From Poa pratensis (lineage: Eukaryota; Streptophyta; Magnoliopsida; Poales; Poaceae): DNA of 64,000 bases. Below the pieces are notes generated by a model, which was given only the letters and a program-made list of their open reading frames with translations, had not been told where the DNA came from and made no database searches. The stretch lies in the NCBI GenBank assembly GCA_947311845.1, contig CAMZMU010000027.1:43054853-43118852 (forward strand), in the 5' to 3' direction. Within the stretch, counting starts at the first letter, position 1. Every line of letters starts with the position of its first letter. The position numbers and the translations under genes were made by a program. Positions 56,483 through 64,000 of this stretch are shown here, piece after piece.

Positions 56483-57163
56483 TTGGACCCGTGGCGGAGC
56501 TACGACATTTGGAACCAGGGTGCCTAGAGGGTGTCATAGTACCTAAAAAGTATTTTCGGCGGTGCATATATGTGGTGGAAAATAATATTTTACAAAAAAA
56601 AATCTTCACGGGGTGTGTTGTAGTGCACCCCCAAGGCAAGCTTTGGATCCGCCCGTTGGGTAGGTAGGTCAGATGCCCCCAAGGCAAGCCTTGGATCTGC
56701 CCGTTGGGTAGCTAGGTCAGATGAACATTAATCCAAACATCGTTTGACCGCCCGTCTTCCTCCCGAGCATCCCCTCCCCACCAACCTCGCCGCCGGCCTC
56801 CATGAGCGCGTGCCGCATCCACGCCGCCGCATTCACCCCAGCGTCCTCCCCGAGCTCGTGCCCCACTCCCCGCCACCAGCCTCCGTTAGCGCGCACCGGC
56901 GCACCGCAGCCCTCCCCGAGCGCGCGCCCCCTCCCCGTCGTCGGCCTTCCCGAACGCGCCACGTCGCGGGCCTCCCGGAGGTATGACGAGCTCTCCCCAC
57001 CCAACGCCACCCCGTGCTCGTTGCCCTCGCGATTTTGACGAAATGTTTATGAGAGTAGTATTATTTAATTTAGGTGTCTAATAATTATGTTTATCGTGAT
57101 GCTCCTTTATTATGCTATTAATTTAGTTTGTAATGTTTGATATATAGTGCCGGTACGTTCACG
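56483..57163 (+). other. spacer with a GC-rich part before the small ORF
   Basis: It contains the 48-bp tandem duplication (56628-56723) and a GC-rich stretch at 56750-57010 that could be a promoter/leader of the following ORF. No other gene is seen. Confidence 0.5.
56628..56723. repeat. 48-bp tandem duplication
   Basis: The unit from CCCCCAAGGCAAGC to GTCAGATG occurs at 56628-56675 and 56676-56723 with a few changes. Confidence 0.88.
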
Positions 57164-57676
57164 ATGGATTCGACTTCCGTCGGCTACCCTAACGTCGAGT
57201 ATTCGGACGTGGTATATTCTCTTTCAAATTAGTAATTTCATTTTGTGTGTCCACAAAATCATGCCGATAAAAGTTGACATAGTTTCTTTATTTAGGATTC
57301 CATATGTGAACCGGATGTGCATACCGATTTGCAATTGGTTGTTGCGAGGTTAAATATTGTTGAAGAGGAAAACAATGAGTTGAAAGAAAAACTAAACAAT
57401 CTAGCAGAAAAGAAAATGTTATTGGAGCTGTCTGCTGCCGATACCATTGATGTTCTGAAGACCAAGTTGGAACATAAAATGTTATTGGAGCTGTCTGCTG
57501 CCGATATCATTGATGCTCTGAAGATCAAGTTGGAGGAATACCGGCTGAAGCTTCGAAAGATGAGAAGATATGTCATCCATAAGGAGGCTTGGTTTCATTA
57601 TGTAGTTGGATCCGTTGTCACCTTAGCTGCGATTTTTTCGGAGTCGTTATTTTATTTGGACTCAGTAGATGATTGA
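57164..57676 (+). CDS. small two-exon ORF, coiled coil plus C-terminal membrane segment, 142 aa
   Basis: Exon 1 (57164-57211, 16 codons) reads MDSTSVGYPNVEYSDV. The intron (57212-57295) has GTATAT and TTTATTTAG signals. Exon 2 (57296-57676) reads DSICEPDVHTDLQLVVARLN, a heptad-rich stretch (IVEEENNELKEKLNNLAEKK), then a basic segment and a hydrophobic segment (YVVGSVVTLAAIFSESLFYL) near the C-terminus. The frame is kept across the splice. A 63-bp in-frame duplication enlarges the coiled coil. From memory it resembles a small, high-copy Triticeae ORF of unknown function, possibly transposon-borne, which I cannot confirm here. Confidence is good for the structure and low for the function. Confidence 0.65.
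57413..57538 (+). repeat. 63-bp in-frame tandem duplication
   Basis: 57413-57475 and 57476-57538 both encode KMLLELSAAD followed by a Lys/Leu-rich helix. The period of 21 codons is three heptads, so the coiled-coil register is kept. Confidence 0.9.
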
Positions 57677-58215
57677 ATCTTAGGATAAGGAGGTTTGGTT
57701 TCATTATCGCTTCAAGTTGAGACATTGTTGCGCTTGCAGTTGGTCTGTTTGTTCTAATTGGGCATTGTAAGTAGATTTGGGTAGATGTATATGTTCTATC
57801 AAATATGTAACCATTAATTGGTCTGCACTCAATATTATACACGTATGTTCGACCTAAAAGCTTCTGACCATGCATCTTTATCCTCATCAGATGGACAGAA
57901 GTGTCACTGCTACCATGAAGCTCTGTCAATAACTAATGCTAGCTCCACCCTTCACGCCCAGCCAGTGCCACCGCCACACTCGCCTATCCCGCTCCAAACA
58001 CCTGTCCCACACCCAGAAAACCCCACCGCCGAGGAAGCTCCATGTTTTTCCTCTCTCTGCCGGCTGCAATGGAGGACGAGGCGAGCCTAGATCCCTTCAT
58101 CATCATCCGATCCAATGCCCACAAAACGCCATTGATGCACGTCCAAAAAAACCGACTGTAGCACGGCCGAAAAACCCCATTGCCGAGCTGGTTCCCTGTC
58201 TCGCCGCCGGCTGAC
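57677..58215 (+). other. spacer upstream of the F-box pseudogene
   Basis: AT-rich at first, then C-rich from 57940. The last 150 bases likely hold the leader of the F-box gene. No separate gene is recognised. Confidence 0.5.
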
Positions 58216-59835
58216 ATGGAGGACGAGGCGGCGAACAAGCGGATTCGGGTCGAGGCAGGCCTTGACTTCTTCAACCTCTTTCCCGATGAGATGCTGCGCA
58301 TCATCATCGGCTTCCTTCCCACCAAATCTGGCGTGCGGACCACCGTCCTCTCCAAGCGGTAGCGCTTCCTCTGGCGGTCCGTCCCCCTCAACCTCACCGT
58401 CGACGATGGGATCTGCCACATGGATCACGAACGACTCACCGCAGTCTCCAACATCCTCGCCGCGCACCCTGGACCAGTCAAACGCCTTGCCATCTGAGGT
58501 TTCCGTTCCAACTACATGGCCGCTGGCAAGGTCAACCAATGGTTCCAATCCCCCGCCCTACATGGCCTCGAGGAGCTCATGGTCGAAGGTGGGCTACAGA
58601 TGTTCTCTCTGCCGCAATCTATGATCCGCCTATTGCCCACCCTGAACGCGCCAAGTTTGCTCAATGCATTATTCTCCTGTTTGATGCCGCGCCCGCGCTT
58701 CTTCTCCCTCATCTCAAGCGGCTCGTCCTCTATGACGTCACCACCTATAAGGAGGCCATCGAGCGGCTGCTCGACGGCTGTACTGTGCTCGAGGCACTAC
58801 AGCTCGAAGGGGTGCACGGGTTCGACGGTAACATCCATATCGTCTCGACGACTCTGCGAACGATTGGGGTTGTCTGCTGGTCAAATTGCAGATCATTTTT
58901 CCAGCTTAGCGATCTGGTGATTGAGAACGCCCCTTTACTTGAGAGGTTGAGTGTATTTTGTCCAATATGTCGAACATCAATCCCGGTCATTAACGCTCCA
59001 AAATTGACATTGCTGGGCTACTCTGGTGGTGGTTTCTGCTCCAAACTTGTTATTGGATCCATAACCCTTAAGGTAAATAGTCATCTTGATATTTATTCGG
59101 TGTTCTTGATATTCTCCCAACTTGCCACTGCCGTATTTTTACTTATTTTCTTGATCCATGTTCGGTGTTGTGCAGAAAGTGATTCACGAAAGCTTGACCT
59201 TGCCTCTGCGCACAGTGAAGATCTTGGCACTAAGATCTACCGGCCCCAATCTGGAAGAAGTTGTAGGCTTCCTTAGATGCTTTCCGTGCACGGAGAAGCT
59301 ATACATCGAGGAAAGCTATCTTTTCAGTTAGGAACAGTAGTAACATAGTCGAAAAATTCCTGTGATTGATAAATAATTAGTAGTACAGTTTCCCACGTAC
59401 TCACCTGCATCTTCTTTCGATCGATGTAGGCACTATATATACTTATGTTTTCTTCTTTCGCAGACAACAAAAGGCCCGAAAGTTAAAATTGCGCTGCAAT
59501 ATGACATGAACAATCCCATCGAATGCCTTGATCGCCATCTCACAGAAATTACTTTGAACGACTACGGAGGAACCGGACCTCAGGTTAAGTTCGCCAAGTT
59601 CTTTGTTCTGAACGCAAGGGTGCTCAAGCTAATGTGACTCGGCGTCGATGAAGACAAAGGTGATGGATGGTTAACAAGAATTCTGAAACAGCTAAAGCTG
59701 AGGCACAAAGCTTCTGCAGAAGCTGAAATTCATTTTGAAGATATAGTTATAGACTTAATGATTAATGTTAATCTCGTACATGACTTCTTAGATCCCTTTG
59801 TAGAATCATTGAACTGGAGGGGATGGTATGTGTAA
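58216..59835 (+). pseudogene. F-box/LRR/FBD protein pseudogene
   Basis: ATG at 58216. The F-box reads LFPDEMLRIIIGFLPTKSGV, then RTTVLSKR and a TAG (58360-58362) where a Trp codon is expected. A second stop is TGA at 58495-58497. A frameshift near 58600-58640 leads into leucine-rich repeats (LLPHLKRLVLYDVTTYKEAI and LLDGCTVLEALQLEGVHGF). Intron 59073-59175 has GT/AG ends. Exon 2 reads KVIHESLTLPLRTVKILALR. Exon 3 starts at 59464 after TTCGCAG and encodes an FBD domain ([20 protein letters not shown]) with a third stop, TGA at 59635-59637. The frame ends at 59833-59835. F-box proteins recruit substrates to SCF ubiquitin ligases. With three stops and a frameshift this copy is dead. Confidence 0.88.
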
Positions 59836-60472
59836 TATCAGTTTGAACCTTGTCATATTTAAAAACCTACGTTTAGTTGCTACTCTCTATCTGTACTGCC
59901 TTTGAATTTATCGTATATATATATATGTGTGTGTGCCTGTGATTTGTGTTATAGGTTTAATATTGCTATACTCCTCTCTATATATATCTGTACTTTTGCA
60001 TGCTCTATACGAAGTCAATCGGGACAACCTGGCCACGCTTCTATTCGCGTGAATTTAACTGATGGGCATGCGATGTGTGCATGCTCATGTTGAACTGATG
60101 TTTTATGTAAAATTTGCGACGTTCTACGTGACAAAAATCTGCACAGAATGTATCAGTGAGACGAAGATCTGCGACGTTCTACGTGATAAAGACAGTTTCG
60201 TCGAAGGAAACTGGGCTTAAGCTGGCCAAATGGGCCGGGGACGAAAATCCACGACGTAAAATATGCGAACCGTCGCGCGCAACCGACCCATTACTGGGAA
60301 AACCAAAACATCGAGAGCATTATCAACTTTTTAGCCCACCGCGACGAAAACACTCGACGTTATCAGAACGTCGCAGAAAAAACGTGGTGGATCGCCGGAT
60401 TTTTGGTAGTGGGAGTAGTGGCAATGGTCACACCCACATCTCCGGTAGCATGGTATTTTTGTTTATCCCTAG
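59836..60472. other. spacer with microsatellite and a small inverted repeat
   Basis: (TA)n(TG)n lies at 59914-59935. TCTGCGACGTTCT at 60168-60180 is the reverse complement of 60365-60377, enclosing about 184 bp. A third, related copy (TGCGACGTTCTACGTGA) is near 60114. No ORF of note. Confidence 0.6.
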
Positions 60473-61401
60473 TGAGGCAACAAAGTAAGGTAAAGATACC
60501 CAAGTGGATCGCAGAACTATCTCTCACGTTCACTGGACTAGCCACCCCCCGTTATTCCAACTAATGCACACATCACCCCACACACGCTCTCATAAACATG
60601 CTTGATCATAACAAGTGAATAAGAACGGGGTAGATAATATGCATCTATATTCATAACTGAAAAAAAACATTGCAATCTCAAACATATATTAACTCATAAA
60701 AAGATCCACCACATAGGAATTACATAGATGACCGTAATCATGTTCGGCAGCTCATACGGTGCTAATTAGTGAAGCTCAAAGAGAGGAGAGATACATAAGT
60801 TACTTCCACAAACCCATAGTCCAGAGGTGGACTACTCCCTCTTCATCATGGAGACGGTGGAGAAGTCGATGGAGAAGATGGAGACCACGTCGGCAGCGCC
60901 CCGCCGGAGTTTTCCCCCTCCAATCTGCAGCTCCATCTCTTTTCGTGTTTCTGTGTTTCGGCGGCGCTCCTTCCAGAGAACGTCGGGGGCTATTTTTATA
61001 GCGGTTTTAGGTCAAACCCGTGTCGGTGGAGAAAAGATCGACGACAACGGAGCGTCGAGGCCGATTTTGGTGGGCCCCACGCGGCCAGGTACATAGGCCG
61101 CGTGGGCCCCCTCTTTTGGGCCTCGGGCTCCGCTTGTTCGCTTCCTTCGCCCCAAGTCTTGTTCCTTCCAAAAAATGATGCTCGTAAATTTGCAGGTGAT
61201 TTGGATGACGTTTGGGTCCCTGAAACATTAAAAGGAAAAAAATAGGGTTTTCTGCCTGCGCAGGGTTAATTCCATAAAAATAGGAAATAAATATATTCCA
61301 AAAAATCATTATAAACAGTGATATAACCCTTATATGATGCAAATATGATTGGAATATAAGTAATATAGTGCAAAGTTCATGTATGCATTTTACATGCATC
61401 A
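60473..61401 (-). repeat. Element 4 3' LTR
   Basis: On minus it starts TGATGCATGTAAAATGCATA and probably ends TTTGTTGCCTCA (60473), about 929 bp. A TATA box TATAAAAATA is at 60991-61000 on minus. The outer end at 60473 is inferred from the TG/CA rule alone. Confidence 0.7.
60991..61000 (-). promoter_or_regulatory. TATA box in the element 4 LTR
   Basis: TATAAAAATA on minus, about 400 nt from the LTR start, in the expected promoter region. Confidence 0.6.
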
Positions 61402-61415
61402 ACATCCCCAAGCTT
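61402..61415 (-). other. Element 4 polypurine tract
   Basis: Minus strand AAGCTTGGGGATGT directly before the LTR TG. Confidence 0.82.
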
Positions 61416-64000
61416 AACCAATACTCGTCCTCGAGTATGAAGGTGATAAAACTAACATGGACTTTGCAATTTAATACTAATAATGGATATCAAAGATGAT
61501 TACTATTGCTACATAGAGTCAAATGATTCATTCTTCAAAGGAGTAGCAATATGCAAGATAGTTTATGAAGTGATATCAAGTATTCAATGCAAGGATGTTC
61601 AATGATAGTTCACAAAGTGTAACATAGAAGAAAGTAATATGGACCACATGTATGCATAATGATAAGTAAGAACATCCTACATTGGTCATAGAGTGTAGAT
61701 GAAAATCTGAATATAAAAGGTGGACACTTTGGAAAGATATATATGTGAGTAGAGGTAAAGCATGCATAAGTTTCATCTAACTTCCAAACTTTCTACTTAA
61801 GTTAATGATTGCAATGTGGAATCCTTGGTGTCAAGCTCTCATTACCCTATCATAGCATCTTGAATGATTAAAGTTTAATGTGAAAGCAAATATGAGTAGT
61901 GTGCTTGACAAAGTAAAGGTTGGATGTCTCATGCCCCTTGAATACAAGTACCTACACCATGTGTTACTCAACTTGGAAACAAAGCAAGTTCAAGTTATAT
62001 ATCATTGTAAGTAATAATAGTATCATCAAGAGCGTCAACTGGGGTACCTCTTGTCCCAGGATATGGAACAAGCCCATATCAAAATGACAAGACAAACAAA
62101 CAAATGAACAACCTCAACACCCTTTTTATTTACCATTGGAATAGCTTTTTATTATAAGGTGTATCACAGAAGGTTCACCATAGCATGTAAGTAAATTTCC
62201 ACCATGAATGATGCATGGCTTAGATTAGCGGCCCAGGCGTCTCTCTAACCATTTATACAAACTCATTTAAACTACTTCATTTCCACATCATTTCACCATG
62301 ATAGGCATCCATAAACAAAAGTACATGATATCAACTAAATGATGAAGGAGCATGTTGAAAGCTTGCATGTGACAGCACATATGGCTAACTCCCAACCTCG
62401 ACATTTATCAAGCCACAACATCATAATTTAATCACAATGGGTCATGTTTTATTTATGCAATAAAAGTAAAGTGTGCATCAAGTTCGTGAGAGCTATATAA
62501 CCAACTTTTCCCATAACAATCAATAACATAACATTTTCATTCAGAGGTATAGATAACAAAATACATGATAAACATACTCGGAATAGCATAAAGCTAATAG
62601 GTAGATATGGTGGACTCACTGGAATAACTTTGGTTGAAGGTGTTGGAAACAAGTTTTTACTTGTTGGAATTTTTGGGCTAGCAAGAGGGAGAAAGTTGAC
62701 CATCTAAATGCATGCATGAGTGTCCATAGAACTAACTAATCCATGTTAAACAAGTAAAATAACATTCAGCATCAAAACATGAATAAGTGATAGCTCTTGA
62801 TAAAATTTGCAAATTATTACTCATTAACAAGCTCATGAATCATGCAACTATATGTATTTAAAAATCAACTCAAACATCCCTTTTCCCAATCTTATAATAG
62901 CATCCAACATATTTCAACCCATATTTCCAGTAGCTCTTCATATATAAATGATAGTGTGGTGGTCTCACAAAAAAAAATCAAACCAAAACAAACAAAAAGA
63001 CGCTCCAAGTTTATGCGATAAAGTGTTTCGATCGAAAAACAGAAGTTAGACGTGTGCAAACCGAGAGTGTGTAGGTCCAGTGGGGTTGTCTTCACATCCC
63101 CAAGCTTATGGTCTTCACCATCCTTGGATAGCTCTTGGTGCATCTCCTCAATCCCTGTGAAAAAACTTCAAAACACCGTTTCTCCCATTTCTTTTCTGTG
63201 GGTGCATTAGTAGTGATAAACAAATAGATTTCTTGCTGCATATAATCCTTAAACAAAAATTCATATGAATGTCCAGAAAGTATATAATGTTGTATGCCTA
63301 CTCATAAACTCAATTGGATCAAAAAGATTCAATTAAAAGTTCAAAACATGCATCAAACAAAATGGGACAGAATCTGTCCAGAAAAACAGCAGCAGCAAAA
63401 CGTATTTTTCTACCCTACCAAACTTTGTCGAAAAATTCCGAAAAAATTCATGCATACAGAGGATGAAAAGTTGCAACTACAGTTCAAATATGAGCTCATT
63501 CGGAGTTACAGAATAAGAATTAAAAATCATACCGTGCACAGATTCGTGCAGGAATAAAATCTCCGAACGCTATAAGCAACTTTTTCAAACCAAAATGAGT
63601 AAAACTTGGCACTTTATTAAAAATTCCAGAAACTAAACTAAAAACAAACTCTCTTGTTACAGCAAGAGGACACAAAGAAAATCACACATAAAAAACCGGG
63701 TTGCCTCCCGCAAAGCGCTTTCTTTATAGCCATATAGCTAGGCTTCTTACTTGTTGTTTATTGAAATGAAGCTCATGAGGGAGCTTGAACTTTGATGTGT
63801 CCCTCTTCCTTGGAAGTGTTCATGCATAATACCAGGATCCCATGGTGCTCTCAACCAATCAAAATAATAGTCAAGTTGAAACCTAGTAGAGAGAAAAACA
63901 AAACACAAAAGTAATAACAACGAAGTCTAACTTTCTTTCTATGCATTGGCATTTTGTATATGAATGAATCACAATAAATAGAAGTTTTCCAATGCATATT
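61416..64000 (-). other. Element 4 internal 3' non-coding region
   Basis: AT-rich, with only short ORFs of up to about 107 codons and no domain. Typical 3' untranslated region of a large Gypsy element. The coding part must lie beyond 64000. Confidence 0.6.

Larger units (their letters stand above)
60473..64000 (-). mobile_element. Element 4: LTR retrotransposon, 3' end only, runs off the window
   Basis: On minus, an internal region (64000-61402) leads to a polypurine tract and an LTR (61401-60473). Only non-coding 3' internal sequence is in the window, with the GGGTTGCCTCCCGCAAAGCG segment (63700-63719) common to Triticeae Gypsy elements. No polyprotein domain is visible. The TSD cannot be tested. 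Confidence 0.75.

Noticed and set aside
1..64000. tRNA or rRNA genes
   Set aside because: No cloverleaf or conserved rRNA core noticed. The tRNA-like words found are retrotransposon primer-binding sites.

Overview
This window is intergenic DNA from a large, repeat-rich grass genome. The repeat types point to a Triticeae species (wheat, Aegilops, barley or rye), but this is inferred from family resemblance, not a database match. There are no bacterial features, rRNA or tRNA genes. Almost everything is nested or decayed transposable elements. Likely host genes are one intact PADRE/DUF4228 gene (2925-3497, minus), an F-box/FBD pseudogene (58216-59835, plus) and possibly a small two-exon coiled-coil/membrane ORF (57164-57676, plus).

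Layout. 1-1166: 3' end of an LTR retrotransposon with a 31-base G run and a short LTR. 2925-3752: PADRE gene with its TATA box. 4047-6330: a LINE-like element on minus that carries only a zinc-knuckle ORF1 and a poly(A) tail. 7125-9479: a 5'-truncated LINE on plus with a 12-bp target site duplication (TSD), inserted in a 53-bp tandem repeat. 9607-10803: truncated plus-sense Gypsy-type LTR. 10804-21366: element 1, a Gypsy/Athila-like element on minus. 21367-26363: non-coding retrotransposon remnants. 26425-39890: element 2, a chromodomain Gypsy element on minus with 3.8-kb LTRs and an ATCCA TSD. 39896-41441: the rest of an ORF cut by element 2, then tandem repeats rich in TTATCGGCC. 41442-43676: Helitron H3. 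43964-56477: element 3, a sister copy of element 1 with an AGGGG TSD. 56483-60472: small ORF, F-box pseudogene and spacers. 60473-64000: element 4, a fourth minus-strand LTR element running off the window.

The strongest result is a set of four Helitrons with exact ends: H1 16081-17262, H3 41442-43676 and H2 51952-53085 on minus, and H4 47258-49393 on plus. Each begins with TC, ends with CTAG after a small hairpin, and sits between A and T. Because elements 1 and 3 are sister copies, H1, H2 and H4 each have an empty site in the other copy inside this window, which proves their boundaries.

Elements 1 and 3 have gag and protease but no reverse transcriptase or integrase. They carry a second Athila-type ORF behind what looks like a conserved intron of about 220 nt, so they probably depend on another element for movement. 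Element 2 has all Gypsy domains but is dead (frameshifts, a stop in RT, altered RNase H and integrase residues). It also has an extra ORF upstream of gag. No defence or metabolic system is present. The novelty is in transposon structure and nesting.
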